This document shows, in pieces, positions 21,334-31,110 of a DNA stretch of 64,000 bases. This stretch comes from Hofstenia miamia (lineage: Eukaryota > Xenacoelomorpha > Acoela). The position numbers and the translations under genes are program-made. Positions within the stretch are counted from its first letter, which is position 1. Every line of letters begins with the position of its first letter. Location: the NCBI GenBank assembly GCA_004352715.1, contig SCFE01000102.1:1252280-1316279 (forward strand), given 5' to 3'. The notes under the pieces are model-generated. The model did not search any database, was not told the DNA's origin, and saw only the letters and a list, made by a program, of their open reading frames with translations.

Positions 21334-21790
21334 CAGGGGTTGGGAATTGGGCACCACCAATCAATTATTTTTATCATCAATCAATTAATTAGTTTACAAA
21401 TTTTAACCAATTAGTCGCCTAATTAATTGTTGCTGAACGTGTAAAGATGAAATGACTCGAATTCTGCTATGCAAACAACAGTAATCACGTGCAACATGAG
21501 AAATTAAGCTTATATTATCCAATGAGAAAACAGCAGCAAAAATTATTCATGGTATTGGTAACCCGGGATGCCCGATATGCTAAAATTCTGTTGAAATAAT
21601 AACAGTTCCATTTATTTAATAAATGATTTTAACACATACGTCTTTGATAAAACAAAAACATATTAGTTTCACGTGCCTAATTAAATCAATTTAATTGCTG
21701 CATTTGCAATCAATTAATTGTATTGGAAAGTAACTGCCAATCCATTAATTGCCAATTAATTGTTGCACAATTAATATTTCCCGACCCCTG
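21334..21790. mobile_element. hAT-type MITE (457 bp)
   Basis: Terminal inverted repeats CAGGGGTTGGGAA and TTCCCGACCCCTG bound an AT-rich interior full of AATTAATTG-like units, without coding capacity. The 8 bases outside each end (GTTTGACA and GTTTGTTA) agree at 6 of 8, fitting a decayed 8-bp hAT target duplication. CAGGGGT-type ends are common in hAT elements. Confidence 0.7.
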
Positions 21791-22305
21791 GTTTGTTACA
21801 ATTTGGTCAGACTTTCTAATGGGCCAAACTAAGGACTCTCCTTAGATATATAAAATGTGAATTTTCAAGATATTCTAAGAATAATAATTTAAGCAAAACT
21901 TTAGCACTATAAGTGAGTATTGCTTCAAGACAAATAAACAATTATTTGATAGTATATTTTTCTATGAAAAAGTATATTGAAACATATTTAGGATAGAAAT
22001 ATTCTATTTAAAAATATAATGCGCAAAATTATTAACATATTGTTAAAGTATAGTATAACTTAAACTAGGACATTTTGCGTAATGAATAATTATTTAATAT
22101 TAATGAAATTTTGATTTTTACTGTTGTAATAAAATATCAATGCTAGCAGCTTTGAGTTTGTTATTGAACATTTCTGTGTATGCTCATTAGCTGTATGTAA
22201 AATTGTGAATGCTGGTAATGCAATTTTCTCTGGTGATAGTGATGATTGATACTTTATAAAAAAGTTTAGCAGTTCTTGATGATTCTATAAACAAAGTCAA
22301 GAAAA

Positions 22306-22530
22306 TAATTTGTAAACGTTTTCTAAACCATTTTTGAAATATTTCTAAAAATCTTCTAAACGTCTTCTAAACTATTTGTGAAATATTTTTCAAAATCGTC
22401 TAAACGTCTTCTAAACGTCCTATAAAGGTTCTAAACACGTCTTCTACACCTGACACAGATTCCATTTCTAAATTTCTTCTAGGCGTTTTCCAAACGTGTT
22501 TGAAACCATTTTAAGAAGGGCTATAAGACT
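22306..22530. repeat. Degenerate 11-bp repeat tract, right block
   Basis: Same unit family as 21060-21320, with repeated TCTTCTAAACG, TTTTCTAAACC and CGTCTAAACG variants. It ends just before the Fam1 LTR at 22539. Confidence 0.6.
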
Positions 22531-22538
22531 TTTTCTAA

Positions 22539-23819
22539 TGTAGAATCTCGCCAACCTTCATACTATTAATCCTTAGCTTAATTTAGGAGCTGCTGTGACA
22601 ATTGTTTCCTCCTTTGATAGTATGGTAGGTGACAGACTCCATTCTCCATCTCTCTTCTTTCAGTTCTATTGTTTAGTCGTTATATTATTAGACTACTATC
22701 TTATCAACTACATTGATACAAAACTAACGACTGTTATTTTAGATCCAAGACACGAGACAGAGGGTACAAAGTACAGGGTACGCTTACCCGACCTGCAACA
22801 AAGCACAAAAGAGGAATTGAAGAACTACGCTATAACGAGTATTTCCATGCGATACTGCCACATCGATAGAGACACCAACCACAACTCAGATGACTCAGTG
22901 TAATGGAATAGTGTGCGTGAATACGATAGTGATAATGTGTGATACCTTATTAATTTAATGTATTGATTGTTCTTGTTATCAATGAAGTTGTTTAATAAAG
23001 GAATCTCGCAACCGGGATGCAATAGCTTGTTATGAGTTCGTACATATAATAACCTTACATATAAATAGATACATGCTGACCTGGAATACATGTGAACAAT
23101 CAATACGGTCACAGCAAAAGGGATGAATTGATAGTCCGTCAGTCTACTAGTAATCATATGTAATAAACAATATTCAAGATAATACAAACAGATCTTGTAG
23201 TTTCCTAATGCCAATAGATGTAATAGCATAATGTAATAAAAGTTGTAATATGAACAACGAACGATAGGAAAGCTAATACGAGTAAAAGCCCCTATTCCTA
23301 CACCTAACCTAAGAGCCTCTCGGGTAAGCACCGGCTATACACTTCACCCATTAACTGGATCCGTGAACCACCATCTAAAATACCCGAGAGCTCGAACGTT
23401 TAGCTTTCCATTGTATTAATTAAAATAACCTGATACAAAAGAAGTAAAGTAAATCCAATAAATTAGATTCATCAACAAAATGATTGACTACACACTTTTT
23501 ATAGTAAAAGAATTAACAACAATCAAATATTTAACCAGTACCTGCTGATTCCAGTTGTTTACAATTCCGAACGTTTGAATTTCTATTCGTCTGCCGATGA
23601 CGCAGTTCTGCCTTAATTAGCAGTAGCGATCTAGTCTAGTGCCGTTTTGCCAAATCAATTAATTAATATCAAAAATACTGCACTATAAATTTACAAAAAT
23701 AACTAATTAATCTTATGCATGTGTTTTTACAATTAATATTTTATTTTAATATTCAGTCTTGGTTTCTTCTTCTTTTTCCTCAATTTGACCACATATGCTA
23801 AGATTACGATTATGTTACA
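22539..23819 (-). repeat. Fam1 3' LTR, complete (1281 bp)
   Basis: Minus-strand start TGTAACATAATCG at 23819 follows the PPT, and the end GAGATTCTACA is at 22539. The plus-strand start TGTAGAATCTCGCC matches 63189 and 61253. The last 4 bases outside (CTAA) have no partner because the 5' end of the element is lost. Confidence 0.85.
22825..23331 (-). other. Open frame inside the Fam1 LTR
   Basis: About 168 codons without a stop, hydrophobic and Tyr/Leu-rich. The first codon of the frame is GTG; the first ATG comes later. The LTR copy at 63468-63983 keeps a collinear frame of 171 codons, with a net 3-codon difference. The third LTR fragment (30811-31110) has two TGA stops in the same frame. It may be a conserved LTR-encoded peptide or simply recently duplicated DNA; I do not claim translation. 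Confidence 0.3.
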
Positions 23820-23829
23820 CTCCCCCTCC
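23820..23829 (-). promoter_or_regulatory. Fam1 polypurine tract
   Basis: Minus strand GGAGGGGGAG lies directly next to the TGTAAC LTR start and 8 bp after the ORF3 stop. This is the expected place and composition for the plus-strand primer of an LTR element. Confidence 0.8.
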
Positions 23830-23836
23830 AGCACAG

Positions 23837-26800
23837 CTAATTAAGAATTACGACTCTTTCACCATGGACCATCTCAACCGCTTGTTTAATCATGTCGTTA
23901 GCTTCTTGCATCTCCCATTCCGTCTTCTCGAATTTTTCATTCTTCGTTAATTTTAGCACAACCTCTTTCTCCGTTGTAACCAGCTTCTTGTGTCTTAAGA
24001 ACATTGGGTTCCTCAATTTATTTGATATTGTACACATACTTCTTAACTCGTTGAGTTTGCCATTAAATTCTTCATAGAATTTTTCATATAACTTCAAGCC
24101 TTTAATTGCTATCATTAATGTCATCATAGCATCTACCCTGCTCGTATGCGATAATTCTGGACGTACTGTTGTCTCTGGGTAAAAGAATTCGTAAGTTGAC
24201 CTTAGAGATTTTGAAATCGATGCTTCATCGTAAAACGCACTGATGTTATTTCGGATTTCCTCTCGTGTTATCTGGTCTGGATCGTTTTTTCCCAAACGTA
24301 TCATCGTTATAATCTCTACTCTACGCATCACATCATAATACCGGTATTCAGAACTCCATAGTTCTCCCCAGACTATATCATTTATTCCAGAAAAGAGAAT
24401 TACTGTCTTCGTGTTCCTCTTCTCAATCTCTTTTCGAACTTTCCCAATTTGTTTGTGTATCGGCTCGCCTTCACTATATAGATCATATGGGGTTACAGCG
24501 CCTTCGATAAACACCCTCTCTTTATTGTCGTTTTTGCTTAAGATTTCTTTTGATCTCTTGTATCTTTCGTCTCTCACGATTCGTTCGGCGTCTTCTAGCT
24601 TGTTTACGTATGTGTTTTCTTCATGCCAAAAGGCTTTCACTGGTTTTTTCTTTTTCAACCGCCACGTAGGTAGTAGCATTGGTATCGAAATCGTCGGAGG
24701 TGGTGTGCACTTTAACAATGTAGTTAATGTTTGTTTTTCAATGTTCTCATACGATCCATCCATATTTGATGTTGTCGCCATGCCAAATGTTGCGGGGTAG
24801 TTATTCTTGCTGGTATTTATACTCTCCCAGAAAGCATTTGTTAATCCATGTTTCATCAAATTTTTCGCGGTTTCTGACTTCATCACCAATTTTGATGTAA
24901 TACATTCAATGTCGACTGCTAGCTGACTGTTAGGTTGTAACATCTGTGTTACTTCTTGTTTTGTGAAGGCCTCGGTACATAAAATCTTTATCATAGACTT
25001 AGTTTCTCGTTCGTAGACTTCACCATAGATTCTCTGTACTATGTTATCAGTTTTTTCTCTCCGTACGGTTATTTCTACCAGCAGACGCTCATCATCCGTA
25101 TCGACCCATGATATTTCACTCGGTTCTTTTTCGCCCCACTTTTCCAGGTTTACTTTGTCGATTTCTCTCTGTGTGTTTGGCGTTAGCGCAATTGTATTCG
25201 TTTGTAGCAGCAGTTCTTCCATCCTCATTTCTTCCTGTGATTTACTTACCATTTCTATAATTTCTATGGGTCTATTCTCACCTTCTTTGCGCATCACTTC
25301 TGACTTTTTAATTATCTTCGTATAGGCGCACTGAGGATAATCTCGCACGTACTTTTTCATCTCATTTGTAATGATTTTGTTGACCTGTTTTTCTGCTACT
25401 TTCTGTATTGTGTCTATCGTGCTTACACTTTCTCTCCGTATTAAACTTCTGGTTGTCATCCATGGCTGTTGCTTTATTGCTTTTAGTTTTGTGTTAGAGG
25501 TCGCTCCCCACATAAATTTCTTTGCTTCATCATTAATGATATCTATCTCTGCAGGACATATTCCAGTTTTGTTGGCGAGTTCCACTATGCTTGGTCTCCC
25601 AAGTGTGTGTTGCTGCGTTAACAACCGTACGTAATATTTCTCAAACTTTTGCTGTATTTTCTTCATAGGTGACAATGATAGTATGTCCACATATTGTAAT
25701 AACCATTGCTTGATATTATTAGGTATCGGTGATATGGCTATCTCATAACGTTTATTTTTAGCCAAGCTTTTCCTCTCCTTCTTCCGAATCGGCAGCACTA
25801 ATTTTTCATTGTTTGTCAACGCTATGCTGAGTATCCATATTGACGTTCGTGCACGTATGTGGGGTGCATTGACTTCTTCGAAAATCATATTTCTGAAATT
25901 TCTTTTTGAATCCATTTCATATGCCTTCCTGATCTCTAACAGTGTCATCTCTACGGATTTGTGATAACTTTTCATAGGTGACTTTATATATATGAGAGGC
26001 CATTCTTCATGCATCAGTTTTTCTGTTTTCATTTCCTTCCATACTTCCATTATACTTTTCAGGTGCTCCGGAGTTTGTCTCATGCTACATTTTATGTAAA
26101 GGTTTCCTATCTCTTCGAGATTTTCGGTTATCCCCAGTATTTCCATTGTCCTTACTTGGTAATACATGTCAATCGCTATTTTTGTGTCGACCATTATTCT
26201 TTCCGCTGGCGCCATACTATTTATCTGCAAATCTATGCTGATCATCTCCGAAATAGTCTCTCCACTTTGGTTCATTATAAACACGTTTTCCATCTTTTCT
26301 TCCAATCTATGCAAAAATTCCGGCATTTCTTCATCAGCTTGCGACCTCGCGATCACAATAACTTTTACTCTCTGCTCCTTTGCAAACTTTAACGTTTCTT
26401 CTATGTTTATTTCAAGATTTTTAGAGGCTTTTTCCAATTTCTTTATGAAATATATCAGCGTCATGTGCTCTTTGTCCAAATTCACCTGCTCGCACTTTTC
26501 TATCATTTTGTTCTTGTTTTTTATAAGTTTTTGGACGTCTTTTAATGTAAACATTTCTTCGAATGTTATGTGCGTTGTGCTCTTGAAGTATGGTCTGTTG
26601 AAGTCTTCTTTCATGTTGCTGGAGTAGGAAATGATGGTATTGCAGACTGGCCTATTCTGTTTATCAATTACGATAGGTATTGCCGATGCTTCCGTTTCTT
26701 TCGTTGATGCGTTCTGCTGTAGAAATCTTTTCGTCTCCGGTGATAAGTTATCTTGTGAGTTATACCGGATTTTTCTATTGGCTATGAAATATGGATGGAT

Positions 26801-27577
26801 TTTGTCTTTTCCGATTTTTGTCATTCTGCTCTCTCTTTCTTCAGATTTCGAGGATTTCGTCGTCGTAGATGATTGTCTGTGAGAGAACGGTTGTGAACTA
26901 TAGCTTGTCGATGGTATTGAGCTAGTAGATGGCTGCTCCGAGGTATCCATATCTGAGTCTTCACTAATATCTTGCACATCCGGGTCAACGTATTGACCGC
27001 GGATTTCAGTCCTTGCTGCCTTTAATTGCAAGCAAGGACCTGTTGTTTTAGCTGCATCCTCTCCGCCCTTTAATTGGCTTCGAGTTCCGCTGGATGTGGG
27101 GGAGTGTTCCATTGACGAGCTCGATTTTTCCTCCAACCTCACGCCCTTTAATTGACGATCGGTATCTCGATGTTGGCCCTCGTTTACCCGCCTGCCCTTT
27201 AATTGACATTTGGTTGAGGGTGGTCTTTTCGGCGTTGTCTCCATCCTCATGCCCTTTAGCTGACAATCGGATTGCGGAGACCTCCTTCTTATTCGTCTTC
27301 TCTTATTTGTTGCTGATGTATTCTCCATCCTCATGCCCTTTAAGTGACAATCGGATTGAGGAGATTTCCTTCGCACTCTTCTTCTTCTGTTACTAGGTGA
27401 ACAATGCTCCATCGTCATGCCCTTTAACTGACAATCGGATCTGGGAGACCTAGTTTTTCTACCATCGCCGTTAGTGTTCTCTCCCCTCGTCACGCCCTTT
27501 AACTGACGATCGGATTTCGGGGATCTCCTGCGTACTCTTCTGCTCTTCAATGGTGATCGACTGCCGGCTCTTTTCAT
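23837..27577 (-). CDS. Fam1 ORF3: long non-env protein with QLKG repeats
   Basis: 1246 codons, ATG at 27577, between integrase and PPT, where retroviruses carry env. I recognise no family. Residues 1-190 are basic and Ser/Pro-rich, with eight QLK(G/A) units (about 25, 50, 78, 106, 125, 142, 168, 184), often as SPxSDCQLKGMRME. Residues 200-250 are acidic, then Ser/Thr-rich. The rest is Lys/Glu-rich, helical and soluble-looking. I see no signal peptide, membrane segment or furin-like site, so an envelope is unlikely. Around 1005-1070 a stretch ending in a beta-like strand and SGINDI loosely recalls block III (GxND) of SGNH hydrolases, but no GDS block is seen. The start overlaps pol by 107 bp in the +1 frame, so expression may need a spliced mRNA or reinitiation. 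The frame is intact. A nucleic-acid-binding or assembly role is only a guess from the basic N-terminus. Confidence 0.85.
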   Translation of the reverse strand: MKRAGSRSPLKSRRVRRRSPKSDRQLKGVTRGENTNGDGRKTRSPRSDCQLKGMTMEHCSPSNRRRRVRRKSPQSDCHLKGMRMENTSATNKRRRIRRRSPQSDCQLKGMRMETTPKRPPSTKCQLKGRRVNEGQHRDTDRQLKGVRLEEKSSSSMEHSPTSSGTRSQLKGGEDAAKTTGPCLQLKAARTEIRGQYVDPDVQDISEDSDMDTSEQPSTSSIPSTSYSSQPFSHRQSSTTTKSSKSEERESRMTKIGKDKIHPYFIANRKIRYNSQDNLSPETKRFLQQNASTKETEASAIPIVIDKQNRPVCNTIISYSSNMKEDFNRPYFKSTTHITFEEMFTLKDVQKLIKNKNKMIEKCEQVNLDKEHMTLIYFIKKLEKASKNLEINIEETLKFAKEQRVKVIVIARSQADEEMPEFLHRLEEKMENVFIMNQSGETISEMISIDLQINSMAPAERIMVDTKIAIDMYYQVRTMEILGITENLEEIGNLYIKCSMRQTPEHLKSIMEVWKEMKTEKLMHEEWPLIYIKSPMKSYHKSVEMTLLEIRKAYEMDSKRNFRNMIFEEVNAPHIRARTSIWILSIALTNNEKLVLPIRKKERKSLAKNKRYEIAISPIPNNIKQWLLQYVDILSLSPMKKIQQKFEKYYVRLLTQQHTLGRPSIVELANKTGICPAEIDIINDEAKKFMWGATSNTKLKAIKQQPWMTTRSLIRRESVSTIDTIQKVAEKQVNKIITNEMKKYVRDYPQCAYTKIIKKSEVMRKEGENRPIEIIEMVSKSQEEMRMEELLLQTNTIALTPNTQREIDKVNLEKWGEKEPSEISWVDTDDERLLVEITVRREKTDNIVQRIYGEVYERETKSMIKILCTEAFTKQEVTQMLQPNSQLAVDIECITSKLVMKSETAKNLMKHGLTNAFWESINTSKNNYPATFGMATTSNMDGSYENIEKQTLTTLLKCTPPPTISIPMLLPTWRLKKKKPVKAFWHEENTYVNKLEDAERIVRDERYKRSKEILSKNDNKERVFIEGAVTPYDLYSEGEPIHKQIGKVRKEIEKRNTKTVILFSGINDIVWGELWSSEYRYYDVMRRVEIITMIRLGKNDPDQITREEIRNNISAFYDEASISKSLRSTYEFFYPETTVRPELSHTSRVDAMMTLMIAIKGLKLYEKFYEEFNGKLNELRSMCTISNKLRNPMFLRHKKLVTTEKEVVLKLTKNEKFEKTEWEMQEANDMIKQAVEMVHGERVVILN
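27010..27520 (-). repeat. Minisatellite-like coding repeat in ORF3
   Basis: The DNA core CGATTGTCAGTTAAAGGGC (variants CGATCGTCAATTAAAGGGC) recurs about seven to eight times at 50-80 bp spacing. In the ORF3 frame each unit reads SD(C/R)QLKG(M/V). In another frame the same units read (S)SIKGR or MSAKG, which matches the pol C-terminus RSSVKGRDEG. The repeats therefore look like expansions of the pol/ORF3 overlap itself. Confidence 0.75.
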
Positions 27578-30500
27578 TATCTAATCTAAATGAAGTTACT
27601 AAATTAATATCCCATATCTCAGGGTCATATTTATTTTTATTTTTTACAGCCCTCTGGGGCATTATTCTTCTTTCACTCTCATCCTCTCTCTGCGGGGGAT
27701 TGTATTCTTCCTGGAATTCTTCTTCTGCCACGCTATCGAGATCATCCATCTCATTATATACACCATCATTATTTTCAATTAACTTGAACTGCGCATTTTT
27801 ATCTAGTTTGGCCTGGTCAATGTCTTTTGTTGCCCTTTTCAAGTTTTGAAAATGTAAAATTCTACCGTCGTTAAGTTTATAGTTGTTGTTTGGTAGTGTT
27901 TGTGCAATGATAAATGGCCCTGACCACTGTGTTTTTAATTTCCTTACTTGATTTATATCATGTGTTCTCAGCAAAGTATATGCATATACCCTGTCACCTT
28001 TTTTGTGTGGTTTACCATATATCTTTTTGTTGAAATTTCTTTGCTGTCGAATCGCAGATTTCTTTGTATTGTGGCAAATCGCCTCATGAATTCCCGTCAT
28101 CTGATTTTTAATTCTTCGAATGTATTCATTATCTGGTTTTTCCGAGTAATTATCATATTGCATCGATATCGGCGTTGCAGCTTCTCTACCGTACATTGCC
28201 TTAAATGGTGTTAATCCTGTTGTAGAGTGTACTGAAGTGTTATAGAAGTATTCTACCATTTCTATTACCTCTCTCCAGTCTCTTCCGCCGACTCTTGATG
28301 TTAACACTCTTATTAATTTGATCATTGTTCTATTCAGTCTCTCTACTGCACCGTTTGCTTGTGGATGATACGCAGTTGTTTTTTCGGTCATTATTTCCAG
28401 CATTTTCGCCATCTCCTCGAACAATTTGCTTTCAAATTGTACTCCTCGATCAGATACTATCACTTCCATTGGTCCAAATTTCAATATCCATTCTTTCATA
28501 ATTTTCTCCGCTACATTTTTTGCAGTTGTCGAGTCTAAAGGGATCATCCTAGCATATTTCGTAAAATTATCAACTATTACCAAAATATATTGATAACCTT
28601 CATCATCCTGCGACAATTTTTCTAAATCCACATGTACTATCTGATTTGGTGCAATTGATGTAATTTTTTCCAACGGCGCTGTCTGTTGCGGGAAATGGCT
28701 CTTATTGTTTAGTAAACAGGTCGTACACTTGTTAATGACATCCTCTACAACTTTTCGTATCCCTGTTGTTATAAATCTTGTATTAAATGTTTGCTCTGTT
28801 TGTACAATTCCAATGTGACCTTTTTCATGTATTTTCTTCACCAGTTCCCTCTTATAATACTCTGGGATTGCTATTCTTAAAATTTTTCCACTTACATATA
28901 GTAGTCCATTGTCATTAATTTTCCATGTGTACCTTTGGTAGTAGCTATTAGCTTGTTTACTTAATTGTTTGTCTGCATTCACAATTTTATCTCTTATCTC
29001 TGCCAATATCATATCCGTTTTTTGCTTTTGGATGATTTCACTCTCTTCGATTTCTTCTTTTATCACGATTGGCATTATTGCTTGTCCTTTCTTATCAGCA
29101 TTAATTTCTGGTAACTCCTTATAATCGTTGTGAGGTAAAAAGTCAAATCTTTTCTTTTCTCCTTCCTGTTTTTCAATATCCCTTTGATATTCTGGTAGAG
29201 CTGTCCAAAAATCCGCATTCTTATGTAAATTACCTTTCCTGTGCTCTATCGTGAATCTAAATTCATTTAAATATTCTATCCACCGTGATACGATCAAAGA
29301 CTTATCACCAGAGAACTTCTTCAACCACGCCAGTCCACTGTTATCTGTTCTCACCTTAAACTTTTGTCCTATTAAGAAGTATCGAAATTTTTTAATACTT
29401 TCCACTAAGGCAAGCATCTCTAATTTCGTCGAGCCATAATTTTCTTCACTAGGTTTCAATCTTCTGCTAAAAAACTGTATAGGGACTTCCTTTCCATCTT
29501 TCATCTGTCCCAAACATGCTCCTATTGCCACTGTGCTTGCATCGCAATCCAAAATGAACTCCTCCTGATAATCAGGTGTATTCAACGACGGCATTTTTGC
29601 AAGTTCGTTCTTTATGTTCTCTAGTTGTTCTTCCTCTCTCCAGGACCATTCAAATGGTTTCGACTTTTTTAGCAATGTTGTAATTTTATTCGTTTTTTGA
29701 GCAATGTTCGGTATAAATGACCCATAATAGTTGATGAACCCCATTATTCTTTGTATATCCTTTTTAGTCTTCAGACTCTTAATGTTAAGGATCATCTCTT
29801 TTGCATTATTTTTCATTTTGATCTTCCCTTTTTGTATTTGCCTTCCTAAAAAAACTACCTCTGTTTTCAAGATTTCACATTTCTTTCCATTCACACGCAA
29901 TCTGGCGTTGTACAAAATTGTTAATGTTTTATCTAATTTCTCTAAATGTTCCTCTATAGTATTGCTTGCCACTAGTATGTCATCTATATAAGCACATACT
30001 CCTTCATCCATTTTCTTATTCTCTTGTTTCAAAACTTTTGTAACATAGCGTTGAAACGTCGCCGGTGCGTTGCAAAGTCCGAACGCCATGTACATCCATT
30101 CAAATAGACCATATGGCGTTATGAATGCTGTCTTTTCAATGTCTTTTGGTTCCATCGGAACCTGCCAATAGGCTTTGCAAAGATCAATGCATGTGAAGTA
30201 TTTATTTTTTGTTGCCTCGTAAATCATATCATCAATCCTAGGTAATGGGTACGCATCCTTCTTTGTCACATCATTCAGTTTCCTGAAGTCTATACAAAGC
30301 CTATACTTGTCACCCTGTTTAACGAACACCGTCGGTGACGCATAGGGACTTTCACTCGGCCTTATGATCTTGTTGTCTATCAACTCGTTCAAAATCGTGT
30401 TGTAATTCTCTTTTAGATTTTCTGGCACCCTTCTGCAGGGCAATCTTATTGGCTCATCCGTCGTAGTAATAATTTTATGTGTTTCACCAATAGCCTTTCC

Positions 30501-30810
30501 TACACTTATTTCACCAAAATTAAATATCTTATTGTGTTTCTTCAGGATTTTTATCAATGCTTGTCTTTCATTTTCATCGAGGTGTTGATATTGTTCATCT
30601 TTAATCTCCGGTATCTGAAATGTCTGCGTTTTTTCGTCAGTTACAATATTAATCACTTTGTCAACCATTTGTTTTTCAGTCTTCACTCTTCTCCCTTTTA
30701 GAATTAGTTTTTCTTTATTTATGTTGACTACATGATTCGTTGCATTTAACAATGGTATCCAACCTTTTCCCTCTTTGACAGTACACAGGCTTGATGGGAT
30801 AGATACCCTT
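27471..30810 (-). CDS. pol: Fam1 pol: RT, RNase H, integrase (5' truncated)
   Basis: The frame is open for 1119 codons; the first seven (30830-30811) are LTR sequence starting with GTG, so genuine pol begins at RVSIPSSLC. RT motifs: YRLCIDFRKLND (176-187), CIDLCKAYW with Asp216, YIDD (281-284). RNase H: LDCDAS (Asp428, Asp430), Glu471, Asp496. Integrase: HHCC finger (His668, His672, Cys702, Cys705), DDE triad Asp735, Asp794, Glu830 with 35 residues between the last two, and a GPF module at 971-973. All catalytic residues I can name are present. The protease and the start of the polyprotein are deleted, so this copy cannot make a normal Gag-Pol. It ends inside ORF3. It is clearly homologous to the Fam2 pol at 9388-13049. 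Confidence 0.95.
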
Positions 30811-31110
30811 TGAACAATCAATACGGTCACGGGAAAAAAGATGAATCAATAGTCCGTCAGTCTACTAGTAATCATATGTAATAAACAACATCCAAGATAA
30901 TACAAGTAGGTCTTGTGATTTCCTATATTTCCTGATGTAAACAGATCTACTAACATAATGTAATAATACTTGTAACATGAACAACGAACGATAGGAAAGC
31001 TAATACGAGTAAAAGCCCCTATTCCTACACCTAACCTAAGAGCCTCTCAGGTAAGCACCGGCTATGCACTTCACCCGTTAACTGGATCCGTGAACCACCG
31101 TCTAGAATAC
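30811..31110 (-). repeat. Fam1 5' LTR fragment fused to pol
   Basis: Matches 23092-23386 of the complete LTR (shared GAACAATCAATACGG, CTATTCCTACACCTAACC and GGATCCGTGAACCACC). One side is joined to pol at 30810/30811; the other is cut by LTR3 at 31111, after GAATAC. Confidence 0.85.

Larger units (their letters stand above)
22539..31110 (-). mobile_element. Fam1 Ty3/gypsy element, copy 1 (pol and ORF3 present; gag and protease deleted)
   Basis: Minus-strand Ty3/gypsy copy. In element order it has a 5' LTR fragment (31110-30811) fused directly to pol, intact pol (30810-27471), ORF3 overlapping pol by 107 bp (27577-23837), PPT (23829-23820) and a complete 3' LTR (23819-22539). Everything from the middle of the 5' LTR through PBS, gag and protease is missing. 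Open frames of 1119 and 1246 codons indicate a recent insertion, unlike Fam2. The outer end is truncated by an LTR3 insertion at 31111. Confidence 0.85.

Noticed and set aside
25900-26500. A second Rossmann-like domain in ORF3 (strand VKVIVIAR)
   Set aside because: A single hydrophobic strand is not enough evidence for a named fold.
26009-27396. Several plus-strand frames of 80-150 codons
   Set aside because: Antisense shadows of Fam1 ORF3, Cys/Ser/Phe-rich as expected from the reverse complement of a Lys/Glu-rich gene.
23837-27577. ORF3 as an envelope glycoprotein
   Set aside because: No signal peptide, transmembrane segment, Cys pattern or furin-like site; composition is that of a soluble charged protein.
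27550-30701. Plus-strand frames within pol
   Set aside because: Antisense shadows of the intact pol reading frame.
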